Positions 7,175 through 14,918 of a DNA stretch of 15,826 nucleotides are shown piece by piece. This DNA is from Caldithrix sp. Its GTDB lineage: Bacteria > Zhuqueibacterota > Zhuqueibacteria > Oceanimicrobiales > Oceanimicrobiaceae. A program made the position numbers and the translations under genes. Position 1 is the stretch's first letter, and every line of letters starts with the position of its first letter. Below the pieces are notes generated by a model. It saw nothing but the letters and a program-made list of their open reading frames with translations, was not told the origin of the DNA and searched no databases. The DNA lies in the NCBI GenBank assembly GCA_004357015.1, contig SMXE01000037.1:1-15826 (forward strand), read 5' to 3'.

Positions 7175-7849
7175 TCACGGCGTCAGGCGCTGGTGCAGCA
7201 ACACCTGCCAATCCCTGGAAATAGTTCTGGCTTCCGGAGTCTCATGACAATGAATTCTGAAGGTGCCTCTGTTCCAGTTCAGGATATTGAAGAACGCCCT
7301 TTCCCCTTTCAGATTTCCGCACTCGGCATGCACCACATCACCGTTCCTAAAGTAAATGACTCCTTTTTGCTCGCGCTGCGAAACTGACAGCGAGGTATTA
7401 CTCTTGGTGGTGCAGTTGAGCTCCACCAGTTTCCGGATGCCGGCCTTTTCAATCCGCCCATCGAAACCATGTTTTTGAACGCCCAGAGCCTCCAGAATCA
7501 GCCGTTTCAAATGCCCGATGTCGAAAGGCTTCTCGATATAGAAAAAGCTGCCGAGTGACTCGGCTCGTTCCATCATATCCTGTGACCCATAGGCAGACAT
7601 GATAATAATTTTCACGTCTGGATGAAGCCGGCGGGCTTCCCGGATGACCTCAAGGCCGTTTCTACCCGGCATGCGGATGTCTGACACAACGAGTTGAAAC
7701 GCTTCTTCCCGAATCAAATCGTAAGCCTGGTCGCCACTGTTAACGCAGGTTACGTCCAGATCAAGGCCGCTATTCAACAGGCTGCGTGAGACCGCCCAGG
7801 TAATATCCTCTTCGTCGTCTGCTATCAGAATCTTTTTCTGTTCACTCAT
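7175..7849 (-). CDS. Response regulator with C-terminal PATAN (DUF4388) domain
   Basis: This protein of about 224 aa begins with a receiver domain (residues 1-122): acidic pair Asp11-Asp12, phospho-acceptor Asp57 in VVSDIRMPGRNG, Ser in IIMSAYG, and Lys in IEKPFD. The C-terminal half (about 132-215) has the DUF4388/PATAN pattern: FDGRIEKAGIRKLVELN, then GVIYFRNGDVVHAECGNLKGERAFFNIL and WNRGTFRI. PATAN is a protein-interaction output first noted in cyanobacterial PatA; there is no DNA-binding domain. The start is the second of two tandem ATGs, at 7849, with GGAG 6 nt upstream. It is the first gene of block B after a 427-nt gap, so a promoter for the ParA-SLT-FtsZ set probably lies just upstream. 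Confidence 0.92.
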   Translation of the reverse strand: MSEQKKILIADDEEDITWAVSRSLLNSGLDLDVTCVNSGDQAYDLIREEAFQLVVSDIRMPGRNGLEVIREARRLHPDVKIIIMSAYGSQDMMERAESLGSFFYIEKPFDIGHLKRLILEALGVQKHGFDGRIEKAGIRKLVELNCTTKSNTSLSVSQREQKGVIYFRNGDVVHAECGNLKGERAFFNILNWNRGTFRIHCHETPEARTISRDWQVLLHQRLTP

Positions 7850-8100
7850 CATCAACTCCAAGGTCGAAGAAACCTCCCTTGCCCTGCGCAAAACTCATAC
7901 CAAAAAGCTGTATTGGTTTTGCCTGACAAGCATTGCAGGGAATGAAGCTGCTCCAAGAGATGATTTCGTCATCGAAATCAAAATCTTGAGCAAAGGAAGG
8001 ATGCAGGAGCCGCATAAACAAATAACTCACGCCCAAAGACAATAATAACACACATATTTATGAATAAACAACTTACAATGACATAACGCGGAGTGGCTCC

Positions 8101-8114
8101 GGGAACAAGTTCCC
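8101..8114. promoter_or_regulatory. Perfect 14-bp palindrome, possible operator
   Basis: GGGAACAAGTTCCC is GGGAAC and GTTCCC separated by AA, a two-fold symmetric site of the size bound by dimeric regulators. It lies 252 nt upstream of the REC-PATAN start, in the only long gap inside the signalling region. No regulator that I can identify recognises it. Confidence 0.3.
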
Positions 8115-8221
8115 AAAACTTAACAATAATACCGGCTGATTGTTGCGGGGATTTATGGTTAATTTACAACGGATTCAGACTCGGGAATTCAGGAGTCTCA
8201 GTTTGACGGGACCCAGGTATG

Positions 8222-8270
8222 AAAAAACTACCGGAGCATTTCCAATTCAGATGGCCGGTTTTAAGCCATC
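8222..8270 (-). terminator. Weak terminator candidate after the NtrC-type gene
   Basis: On the minus strand, 5-bp ACCGG/CCGGT arms (8255-8259 and 8230-8234) enclose a 20-nt loop and are followed two bases later by six T residues (8222-8227). An overlapping 6-bp stem GATGGC/GCCATC (8250-8255 and 8265-8270) would compete with it. The short stem and long loop make termination uncertain, but the position just after the stop codon at 8277 fits. Confidence 0.35.
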
Positions 8271-8276
8271 TTGTTG

Positions 8277-9647
8277 TTACGCAATGCCATAGTTTTTCAT
8301 TTTCTCGCGCAGTGTCGAGCGAGAGATACTCAAAGTGCGCGCGGTCTTGGATTTATTGCCTTCGCATTTTTTGAGGATGTGCTCTATGTGGCGCCTCTCC
8401 ATCGCTTCCAGAGAATCGCCATCTCCGCTCAGATCGGCAAACGCATCCGAAATCGCGATCCTGGAGACGCCGTGCAGCAATTCGAGCGGCAGGTGTTCCG
8501 ATTGTAACTCATTCACCTCGCACAAAATCACAGCTCGTTCCACCACGTTCTTGAGCTCTCTGACATTGCCAGGCCAGCGATAATTCAGCATCTTTTGAGT
8601 GGCATCCGCGGTAATGCCTTTGATCGATTTGCCAAATTCTTTGTTATGGTGTTCAATAAACAACATTACAAGCGGGAGGATGTCTTCCTGACGGTCACGC
8701 AGCGGTGGGATGTTAAGCACCATCACTTTCAGACGATAGTACAGGTCTTCGCGAAACAGCTGCTGCTCGACACAGTCCTCGAGATTCCGGTTTGTGGCGG
8801 CGATGATCCGGACATCGATCTGGACATCGGAGACGCTGCCGATTCTACGGAACGATTGCGTCTCCAGCACACGCAGAAATTTCGGCTGAATCGACATCTG
8901 CATACAGGAAATTTCATCCAGGAAAATAGTGCCGTTATGCGCCATTTCAAAGATGCCCTTTTTCATGTTCTTGGCGTCGGTAAAAGCGCCTTTCTCGTGG
9001 CCAAAGAGCTCACTTTCCAGCAGGTTTTCAGGAATGGCGCTGCAATTGATTTTCACCAGTGAATTCTCCCCGCGGGCGCTCCAGTTGTGCACGGCGTTTG
9101 CCACCAGTTCTTTGCCTGTGCCACTCTCCCCTTGAATCAGCACAGACGTCTTCGGTGTGCCGGCAACGATCTTGATCATCTTTTTCAACTCGCGCATCGA
9201 CTCCGCTTCACCATAAAGTTCGTTGTCCGGGAACGACTCTTTGTGCTGAGTTTTCAAACGGGTGACTTCTTTCTTAAGGTTGTGTGTTTCCAGCGCCTTT
9301 GCCACCACAAGTTTCAACTGATCCAGTTCAAACGGCTTCATAAGGTAGTCGTAGGCGCCCTTCTTCATGGCATCTACCGCTGGACGGGCATCCGTCGAGG
9401 CAGTAATCATGATCACCAGAATATCAGGATCTTTGTCCTTAACGGACTCCAGGATCTGAAGGCCGTTAATATCCGGCAATTTGATGTCGAGCAGAACAAG
9501 GTCGATGATATCCTGTCCCAGAATGGAAAGGCCATGTTCCCCGGTAAATGCCGTCCGTACATGATTCCCCTTCTTGCGTAAGAACTCGGCCAGAGTCTTG
9601 CACAAATCTTCATTGTCTTCAATAATCAGTATGTTCGCATTCGCCAT
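8277..9647 (-). CDS. NtrC-family sigma-54-dependent response regulator
   Basis: This 456-aa enhancer-binding protein has REC (1-120), AAA+ (about 143-375) and a Fis-type helix-turn-helix (about 428-454). The receiver has the Glu10-Asp11 pair, phospho-acceptor Asp54, Thr82 and Lys104. The AAA+ domain has Walker A GESGTGKE (173-180), Walker B GTIFLDEI (239-246), and AATNRNLE and FREDLYYRL motifs. The sigma-54-contacting loop reads GAFTDA (220-225) instead of the consensus GAFTGA, a variant that does occur in working family members. The HTH reads NKSKTARTLSISRSTLREKM. It starts 5 nt after the stop of the REC-PAS-PAS kinase, with GGAGG 10 nt before the ATG, so the two are almost certainly a cognate NtrB/NtrC-like pair. 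Phosphorylation should promote ATPase-driven opening of sigma-54 promoters; the targets are unknown. Confidence 0.96.
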   Translation of the reverse strand: MANANILIIEDNEDLCKTLAEFLRKKGNHVRTAFTGEHGLSILGQDIIDLVLLDIKLPDINGLQILESVKDKDPDILVIMITASTDARPAVDAMKKGAYDYLMKPFELDQLKLVVAKALETHNLKKEVTRLKTQHKESFPDNELYGEAESMRELKKMIKIVAGTPKTSVLIQGESGTGKELVANAVHNWSARGENSLVKINCSAIPENLLESELFGHEKGAFTDAKNMKKGIFEMAHNGTIFLDEISCMQMSIQPKFLRVLETQSFRRIGSVSDVQIDVRIIAATNRNLEDCVEQQLFREDLYYRLKVMVLNIPPLRDRQEDILPLVMLFIEHHNKEFGKSIKGITADATQKMLNYRWPGNVRELKNVVERAVILCEVNELQSEHLPLELLHGVSRIAISDAFADLSGDGDSLEAMERRHIEHILKKCEGNKSKTARTLSISRSTLREKMKNYGIA

Positions 9648-9652
9648 TTTGG

Positions 9653-11551
9653 CTAATCCTCCGTCGGTAACAAAACTCTAAAAACCGTGCCCTTGCCTGA
9701 TTCACTTTCAACCTGAATATCGCCCTGATGCTCAGTCATGATTCTGTACACAATTGAAAGCCCCAATCCAGCGCCCTGCGGTTTGGTCGTAAAGAACGGG
9801 TTAAATATTGATGGCAGCACATCCGCCTCAATCCCTTCTCCGGTATCCTTGAGCAGAACTTCCACGTAAAGAGAACTTTTGCTCTTAATCGGAAAAGACT
9901 GGCCACGCCGGTCTACCCGGCTAAGTGTGGCGATTTTCGAACTTGCCTCAAGCTTAAGCTCGCCACCGTTCGGCATGGCATCGAGGGCGTTTAAATATAA
10001 GTTGACAAATATCTGCTGAATTTGATAATAGTCCACATACACGAGCGGCAGATCGGGATCATAATGCTCTGCATAGCTGACAGATTGCCCTCGCATCCTG
10101 TTTTCCACCAGCGCCGTCACCTCCTGCACAATTTCCTGCAGGCGATGATGTTCGCGGCGTGGCTGGCGCGGCTTCGCGTAAGAAAAGAACGTCTTCAGCA
10201 GATCGTCCATACGGTTCACCTGGCGCACGATGCGGGCGATGTACTCTCGTCGCGCATCATCCGGGTCGATCTCCAACTCCAGCGTTTGCGCGATAGTCTT
10301 GATGCCAGCCAATGGGTTTCTGATCTCGTGGGCGATGCCGGACGCCAGCACGCCCATCGACGCCAGGCGATCCATGCGCTGCACCTCAAACTGCATCTGC
10401 TTGATCTGGGTGATGTCTTTAAAGGAAATGATGGTGCCCACGCGCCGGTTTTGCGTATCAAACCGTGGCGTAACCGAGAACCCTACAAAAATCGAGTGGC
10501 CGTTCTTGGACTTGAGCTCCATCTCGCGGTTTAGCAGGCCTTGCTCCGGGTCGTCGATGTTCATAAGTAACCGGTCGCAATCATCTTTGGAGAAAACATC
10601 TTCCAGCTTCTCTTGCAATACCTGCTCAGAAGTGATACCCAGGATTTCGCTGGCACCGTTGTTAAAGGAGGTAATCTTGTGGTCGAGGTCGATGGTCATT
10701 AAACCCGACCCCATGCCCTGAATGATGCTTTCATTGAAATTCTTGAGTTCGATTATCTCTTGCTCGAGCTGCTTCTTTTCGGTGATATTCCGAGCGATGG
10801 CGACACAGCCAACCACTTTCCCCTTGTTAAAGATCGGATTGATGTTGATCGAAAGACAGATGGGAGCGCCATTGGCATGCAGCACCATCACTTCGAAAAT
10901 ACTCGATTTACCATTGATGGTTTTTTCAAAATTGCGCTCCGCGTCTGCCCTGTCCTCCTGCACAATCAATTCGAAAAAGGAGCGATCCAGCCATTCCTGC
11001 TTCTCAAAGCCCGTAATGCTCTGAAAACGCCGGTTGATGAAAACAAGTCTGGCCTGCGGGTTTAACGTGAAAATCAAATCGCTGGCGTTTTCGATCAGGT
11101 CCTGGTACTTGTATTCCGTACGCTTGACCTGTTCCTTCAACTCTTTGTTCTTCAAGCGCAGATCGTTTTGGATGAAAACGTTATCGATGATGTTCAAAAG
11201 CTCGCGGTTGCCAAACGGCTTCATTAGAAACGCACTGAGTCCCAGTTCGAACAACGCGTGCCGGTCTACATCTGACTCCGAAGCAGCAGTCAGCATGATA
11301 ACAGACGTCTCGCGCAATACGCTGTAGTCGGGATTGCTAACGAACTGCTCAAGAAACTCAAACCCGTTCATCCCGGGCATATAATAGTCCAGAACGACCA
11401 GATCCGGGGCATGCTTCAGAGCGGCTGCCAACCCCTCCGGGCCACTGATGGCCGAAACGTAATCATAGCCAGCCCTCTTTATAATGATGCCACCGATTTC
11501 CAGCATGTCCGGGTCATCGTCGACAAAGAGAATTTTGCGTTCTTTTTTCAT
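9653..11551 (-). CDS. Soluble histidine kinase, REC-PAS-PAS-DHp-ATPase (NtrB-like)
   Basis: This 632-aa cytosolic kinase has no membrane segment. An N-terminal receiver (1-128; Asp11-13 cluster, phospho-acceptor Asp55, Thr88, Lys111) is joined by a coiled helix to PAS1 (about 146-270, ending in the ARNITEKKQ linker) and PAS2 (about 275-395, ending in FKDITQIKQ). The DHp domain contains phospho-acceptor His408 in GIAHEIRNPLAGI. The ATPase domain shows the N-box IFVNLYLNALDAM, G1 DTGEGI, the F-box NPFFTTK and G2 GAGLGLSI. The HEIRNPL form of the H-box is typical of NtrB/AtoS-type kinases. Its own receiver sits at the N-terminus and so could gate kinase activity. The next gene is the NtrC-type partner. 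The ribosome site upstream of the ATG is weak (AAAAAGTAG). Confidence 0.95.
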   Translation of the reverse strand: MKKERKILFVDDDPDMLEIGGIIIKRAGYDYVSAISGPEGLAAALKHAPDLVVLDYYMPGMNGFEFLEQFVSNPDYSVLRETSVIMLTAASESDVDRHALFELGLSAFLMKPFGNRELLNIIDNVFIQNDLRLKNKELKEQVKRTEYKYQDLIENASDLIFTLNPQARLVFINRRFQSITGFEKQEWLDRSFFELIVQEDRADAERNFEKTINGKSSIFEVMVLHANGAPICLSININPIFNKGKVVGCVAIARNITEKKQLEQEIIELKNFNESIIQGMGSGLMTIDLDHKITSFNNGASEILGITSEQVLQEKLEDVFSKDDCDRLLMNIDDPEQGLLNREMELKSKNGHSIFVGFSVTPRFDTQNRRVGTIISFKDITQIKQMQFEVQRMDRLASMGVLASGIAHEIRNPLAGIKTIAQTLELEIDPDDARREYIARIVRQVNRMDDLLKTFFSYAKPRQPRREHHRLQEIVQEVTALVENRMRGQSVSYAEHYDPDLPLVYVDYYQIQQIFVNLYLNALDAMPNGGELKLEASSKIATLSRVDRRGQSFPIKSKSSLYVEVLLKDTGEGIEADVLPSIFNPFFTTKPQGAGLGLSIVYRIMTEHQGDIQVESESGKGTVFRVLLPTED

Positions 11552-11563
11552 GCAACTACTTTT

Positions 11564-11776
11564 TCATTCAGCACAGAGAGTTGTGTTCTTTTCCAGAAAC
11601 TTGACCAGCAGCTTCCTCGAAGCGTTGTGGATCGCTGACAATTGCGCTTTGTGTTCCGCGCTGAGCTCGGTTTCCAATTCATCCAGAAGCGTCTGCGACA
11701 ACCCCATGATCGAACTGGCAATGTCGGCCAACTCGTCCGTCTCGTCGATTTCGTCAACTGCTAAATCGCGGCTCAT
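11564..11776 (-). CDS. 70-aa orphan protein resembling a kinase dimerisation (DHp) domain without its histidine
   Basis: The family is not recognised, but the sequence reads like an isolated HisKA/DHp helical hairpin. DELADIASSIMGLS (residues 14-27) aligns with the H-box form HELRTPLASIMGLS, with Asp14 where the phospho-His should be and the Pro also missing. The next part, QTLLDELETELSAEHKAQL, then AIHNASRKLLVKFLEKN, follows the usual DHp pattern (helix 1, turn 'lseeq', helix 2 with I...s..LL). There is no ATPase domain. The ATG at 11776 is preceded by AAAGGTG with a 5-6 nt spacer; a GTG at 11785 is possible. It lies between two full kinases, 12 nt before one and 47 nt after the other. It could dimerise with a kinase or dock a receiver as a dominant regulator (inference). 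A decayed kinase remnant is the alternative, though the frame is clean. Confidence 0.6.
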   Translation of the reverse strand: MSRDLAVDEIDETDELADIASSIMGLSQTLLDELETELSAEHKAQLSAIHNASRKLLVKFLEKNTTLCAE

Positions 11777-11823
11777 TCTGTTCACCTTTCATGAAATGTC
11801 TCACGCGCCGGAACACCGGCAAG

Positions 11824-13308
11824 CTACCCAATAACGTCCGGACGCCCTGTTTCCTCTACACCCATGTTGTACTTGGGCAGGATAAAAGAAAACGTTGATC
11901 CCTGGCCAAGCACGCTGCTGACTCTTATCTTGCCGCCGTGGATTTCCACAATTTCCTTAACCAGCGGCAAACCCAGGCCAGACCCCGTCGTGTCCTGAAC
12001 TGCATCGTTGTCAGTGACGCGATAGAATTTGCCGAAAATGTGGGGCAATGACTTTTCCGAAATGCCATAGCCAGTGTCCTCAACATCGATTGTTATCTGG
12101 TCATCCAATTCGGACAGGCGCACCTTCACCTTTGCTGCTTCCGGGCTGTATTTTACTGCGTTGGAGAACAGGTTGAGGATAGCCTGCTCCATCATGTCGC
12201 GGTCCACGTCCAGGAGCAAGACTTCTTCCGGTGCCAGGAACTCGACGGAAATATTTTTCCTGTCCGCCAATTGCGAGTTGAAGTCAAGCACTTTTTGAAT
12301 CAACATTTTCATGTCGACCGGCGTTTTGTGCAACTGGCTCTTGCCCGCTTCGATTTTGGAGATGTCCAGAAACTTGTTGATGAGATCATTGAGGCGGGTT
12401 GATTCTTTCAAAATAATGGACGCGTATTCTTCTGACTGCTGGCGCGTCACCGAATTGTCAAGCAAGAGCTCACTAAAGCCGGAAATGCACGTGAGCGGCG
12501 ACCGTAGTTCATGCGCCACCATAGACACCAATTCTGTCTTGAGCCGGTCGATTTCCTTCTCGCGTGTGATGTCGCGTAAAATGCTCACGATCCCGATCAA
12601 CTCGTTTTTTTCGTTCGTCATGCATGCGGCCCGCGCCTGCAAGGTCACGGGCTTCCAGCCGCCCAGAGGGTCAAGCGTAATCTCGACGCTTTCAATTTTG
12701 CTACCGCTGGCGCTGGCAATTTCCTTAATAAATGCGACCAATGCTTCATTATTAACCGTCGTTTCTAACGCGGCGTTTTCAAGGTTTTCACTGTCCCACC
12801 CAAACCAACGCTGCGCCACAGAATTGATAAGCAATATTTTTTGTTGGGGGTCGGTGACGATGACGCCGTCGGCGATATTCTTCAGAATGGTTTCGGTCTT
12901 GTTCTTCTCGTTGATGATCTTGTTCAGGTTCATTTCATCCAGCCGGCGAAGCTCGGTCACCATATAGTTGAAGATTCTCGCCAGCCGGCCAATCTCATCT
13001 TGTGATTCCACCGGCACGCGCTGAGAAAAATTGCCGCGCGCTATCTCGGTGGCCGTCTGGATAAAATGCTTGATTGGCCGTGTGATGTGTTTGCTGAAAA
13101 CATAGGCGCCGACGCCGGCAAGCATCAAGGCAAGAACAACCAGGCCGTAATAGATGAACGGCAGGGTACTCTCGCTCCCCCGAATCGAGCCGTGTTTAAA
13201 GTACAGGAAATAAATCCAGGAGAAGCCGAGCGGTACGCTTGCGGCGAAAAAGGTCACCACAAAAAGTTTCTTCGCCAAAGATGTCCGAATCGAGAACTGT
13301 GCCTTCAT
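11824..13308 (-). CDS. Membrane histidine kinase, HAMP-PAS-DHp-ATPase (PhoR/WalK-like)
   Basis: This inner-membrane sensor kinase has 494 aa. Two membrane helices (about 15-37 and 50-71) enclose only a dozen outside residues, so sensing may occur in the membrane or in the cytosolic PAS domain. A HAMP segment (72-125; ITRPIKHFIQTATEIARGNF, DEIGRLARIFN) leads to a PAS domain (about 137-250, ILRDITREKE) and the DHp with phospho-acceptor His266 in MVAHELRSPLTCISGF. The ATPase domain has the N-box ILNLFSNAVKYSP, G1 DTGYGI, F-box IFGKFYRV and G2 GSGLGLPL. The layout resembles PhoR and WalK. The ATG at 13308 follows a GTG and a short purine tract (AAAGAGAAG). No transcription-factor partner is adjacent, so the partner receiver may be the REC-GGDEF upstream or one of block B. 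Confidence 0.95.
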   Translation of the reverse strand: MKAQFSIRTSLAKKLFVVTFFAASVPLGFSWIYFLYFKHGSIRGSESTLPFIYYGLVVLALMLAGVGAYVFSKHITRPIKHFIQTATEIARGNFSQRVPVESQDEIGRLARIFNYMVTELRRLDEMNLNKIINEKNKTETILKNIADGVIVTDPQQKILLINSVAQRWFGWDSENLENAALETTVNNEALVAFIKEIASASGSKIESVEITLDPLGGWKPVTLQARAACMTNEKNELIGIVSILRDITREKEIDRLKTELVSMVAHELRSPLTCISGFSELLLDNSVTRQQSEEYASIILKESTRLNDLINKFLDISKIEAGKSQLHKTPVDMKMLIQKVLDFNSQLADRKNISVEFLAPEEVLLLDVDRDMMEQAILNLFSNAVKYSPEAAKVKVRLSELDDQITIDVEDTGYGISEKSLPHIFGKFYRVTDNDAVQDTTGSGLGLPLVKEIVEIHGGKIRVSSVLGQGSTFSFILPKYNMGVEETGRPDVIG

Positions 13309-13381
13309 CACTTCTCTTTAGTACCTGATAAGTCAAATTTTGTCGTTTTGGGGCAGGATTTTTTTCTTCATCGCCCCAACC

Positions 13382-13447
13382 TTAACCGCAGTGAGCGCAG
13401 AGTCTTCAGAGATCTATCATGGCAATTTCTGCGTTCTCAACGGTTTA
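13382..13447. repeat. Imperfect palindrome in a 166-nt gap, resembling a dispersed 'CGCAGAG' repeat
   Basis: The left arm AACCGCAGTGAGCGCAGA (13384-13401) matches the reverse complement of the right arm TCTGCGTTCTCAACGGTT (13428-13445) at 14 of 18 positions. TTAACCG and CGGTTTAA extend the ends. From general knowledge, AACCGCAGAG..CGCAGAG palindromes recur as small dispersed repeats in many environmental bacterial genomes; this would be a decayed copy. Only one copy is in the window. The same gap also has a 7-bp TTGGGGC/GCCCCAA hairpin with a 20-nt loop (13353-13379 area) and no T-tract. Confidence 0.4.
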
Positions 13448-13474
13448 ATGTTCATTTGGTCCGGCTGTGCCTCT

Positions 13475-14425
13475 TTAGGAATGTACAATAACAGTGTTCC
13501 TTCCGGCCTGCTTTGCCAGATACAATCGCTGGTCTGCAGTGTTCACTAAACTGTCAAAATCGGCCGCATCGCCAGGGAAAGTCGCAACGCCGCTGCTGAT
13601 CGTAATTTTCTTTAGCGGCTGGCGCTTTTCAAATTTAAAGGCACTTTTTTCAACCAATTTACGGATTTTCTCAGCCACGATCTTGGCTGCGTCTTTGTTC
13701 GTCTCGACCAACACCAGTGCAAACTCCTCACCGCCGTATCTGATCGCCATATCGATATTTCGTATGTTGTCTTTCAACAGCGCACCAATGGTTTTCAACA
13801 CCTTATCACCGGCCGGATGGCCATTGGTGTCATTATAATGTTTGAAATGGTCAATATCGATCATGGTCAGCGATACGTTGAGTTCATGACGGCGTGCGCG
13901 GTTCAATTCCTGCTCCAACTGCTCCTTGAAGTAGCGGTAGTTGTACAAGCCGGTCAATCCGTCTGTAATGGCCAATTGCCGGAGTTCCTCCTTTGCTTGT
14001 TGCAACTGAATCACTTTTTCCTGCAGCTCGTCGTGCAGATATTTTATGCGCAACAGCGAGCGCACCCGCGCCAGAAGCTCGAGCTTGTTGAACGGTTTGC
14101 TGATAAAGTCATCCGCGCCCGAATCGATGCCTTTGACTTTGTCTTCGACTTCATTGAGGGCGGTTACCATGATAACAGGAATGAATCGGGTCAACTCCTG
14201 CGACTTCAGAAATTTGCAGACATCGAAGCCGTTCATTTTCGGCATCATGACGTCCAGCAAAATCAAATCCGGCGCATGCTGTTGCACTTGTTCGATGGCT
14301 TCGGCGCCATCAGAGGCCGTCACCACATTGTACCCCTCCGAGGAAAGATAAGTGTTGAGCAATTGGATGTTTACCGGTACATCGTCTACGACCAGTATCG
14401 ACTTGGACTTGGGGTTGTTTGGCAT
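13475..14425 (-). CDS. Response regulator diguanylate cyclase (REC-GGDEF)
   Basis: This 316-aa enzyme is predicted to make cyclic di-GMP from two GTP when phosphorylated. The receiver (1-125) has Asp14-Asp15, phospho-acceptor Asp58 in LILLDVMMPKMNG, Thr in VTALNE and Lys in ISKPFN. A helical linker (LQEKVIQLQQAKEELRQLA) leads to the GGDEF domain (about 150-312), which begins with DGLTGLYNYRYF. The active site is GGEEF (231-235), and the inhibitory site RNID (222-225) sits exactly five residues before it, so product feedback is expected. It has one receiver, unlike PleD with two. The ATG at 14425 is chosen because the fold starts right after it. A TTG at 14461 would add 12 residues, and neither has a clear ribosome site. 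It is the first gene of block A. Confidence 0.93.
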   Translation of the reverse strand: MPNNPKSKSILVVDDVPVNIQLLNTYLSSEGYNVVTASDGAEAIEQVQQHAPDLILLDVMMPKMNGFDVCKFLKSQELTRFIPVIMVTALNEVEDKVKGIDSGADDFISKPFNKLELLARVRSLLRIKYLHDELQEKVIQLQQAKEELRQLAITDGLTGLYNYRYFKEQLEQELNRARRHELNVSLTMIDIDHFKHYNDTNGHPAGDKVLKTIGALLKDNIRNIDMAIRYGGEEFALVLVETNKDAAKIVAEKIRKLVEKSAFKFEKRQPLKKITISSGVATFPGDAADFDSLVNTADQRLYLAKQAGRNTVIVHS

Positions 14426-14461
14426 GGTATCGTACGTCGCGCTCGCGCTCTTGCCTTTCAA

Positions 14462-14887
14462 TCAAATAACTGTAATTTCAATATGTTGCGTAAAGTTCGG
14501 CTGGCCACAACTGGACTACCGCAAAAATTTGGGAAATGTTGGGTACACATATTTCCTGGTCAAGTCGAATACCGTGCGAAAATCATGTGAGTTAGCGGCA
14601 TCGTTTCATGAATCCGTGGGCCGCAAAGATTGAACAATGTGGTCGATAATCGTTCAATTTAAGCAAGGTGAAAATACAATTCTATGCTTTGAGAGTCAAG
14701 ACTTATGTGAAAAAAGAGGGTTAAAGTATCGTAACATCCGCTGCACCACCGCAAGTTGTGCGGGAAAATGCCGGATTTCTGGCCACCGATAACGTTCACA
14801 ACTACTTAGCCGGGGGCAGATATGCGCCAACGGTCCCGGCATGGAGTACATTCTACTCGAAACATTGTTTGAAAATCGGACACAGAG
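14462..14887. other. Gene-free upstream region of signalling block A
   Basis: About 430 nt hold no convincing gene. On the minus strand a possible -35 (TTGACC, 14558-14563) lacks a good -10, so the promoter for the GGDEF gene is not fixed. Two small dyads are visible: ATTGAAC (14629-14635) / GTTCAAT (14652-14658), perfect over 7 bp with a 16-nt spacer, and CCGCA/TGCGG (14749-14763) with a 5-nt loop. Any of these could be control sites for the long co-directional gene set downstream. Confidence 0.4.
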
Positions 14888-14918
14888 AAGCCCCTGCCGA
14901 ACTTCCCGACAGAGGCTT
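14888..14918 (-). terminator. Hairpin, likely terminator of the sorting-domain gene remnant
   Basis: AAGCCCCTG (14888-14896) pairs with CAGAGGCTT (14910-14918) at 8 of 9 positions around a 13-nt loop. It lies about 75 nt after the remnant's stop codon on the minus strand. The run after the stem is CTTCTCTG instead of T's, so if it was a Rho-independent terminator its T-tract has decayed. Confidence 0.45.

Larger units (their letters stand above)
7850..8276. other. 427-nt gap between the two signalling blocks, with two dyads
   Basis: I see no convincing gene here. It holds the weak terminator candidate after the NtrC-type gene (8222-8270), the hairpin AGACTC/GAGTCT (8177-8198, 10-nt loop), and the 14-bp palindrome at 8101-8114. 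Upstream of the REC-PATAN gene, the minus strand has a poor promoter-like pair: TTGTAA at 8073-8078, then TATGTG at 8051-8056 after 16 nt. No sigma-54 GG-N10-GC element was recognised. A short frame from a GTG at 8051 is discussed among the rejected items. Confidence 0.5.

Noticed and set aside
7842..8051. 69-codon minus-strand frame (GTG start) with a signal-peptide-like N-terminus, overlapping the REC-PATAN start
   Set aside because: It has no ribosome site at the GTG and a weak promoter-like -10 overlaps the start. No domain is recognisable. The overlap with the REC-PATAN ATG is suggestive, but not enough to call a gene.
8101..8114. LexA box reading of GGGAACAAGTTCCC
   Set aside because: The Gram-positive-type LexA site has four bases between GAAC and GTTC; here there are two, and no SOS gene is adjacent.
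13817..14590. 257-codon plus-strand frame
   Set aside because: It is antisense to the REC-GGDEF gene, whose two domains are complete, and has no recognisable motif.
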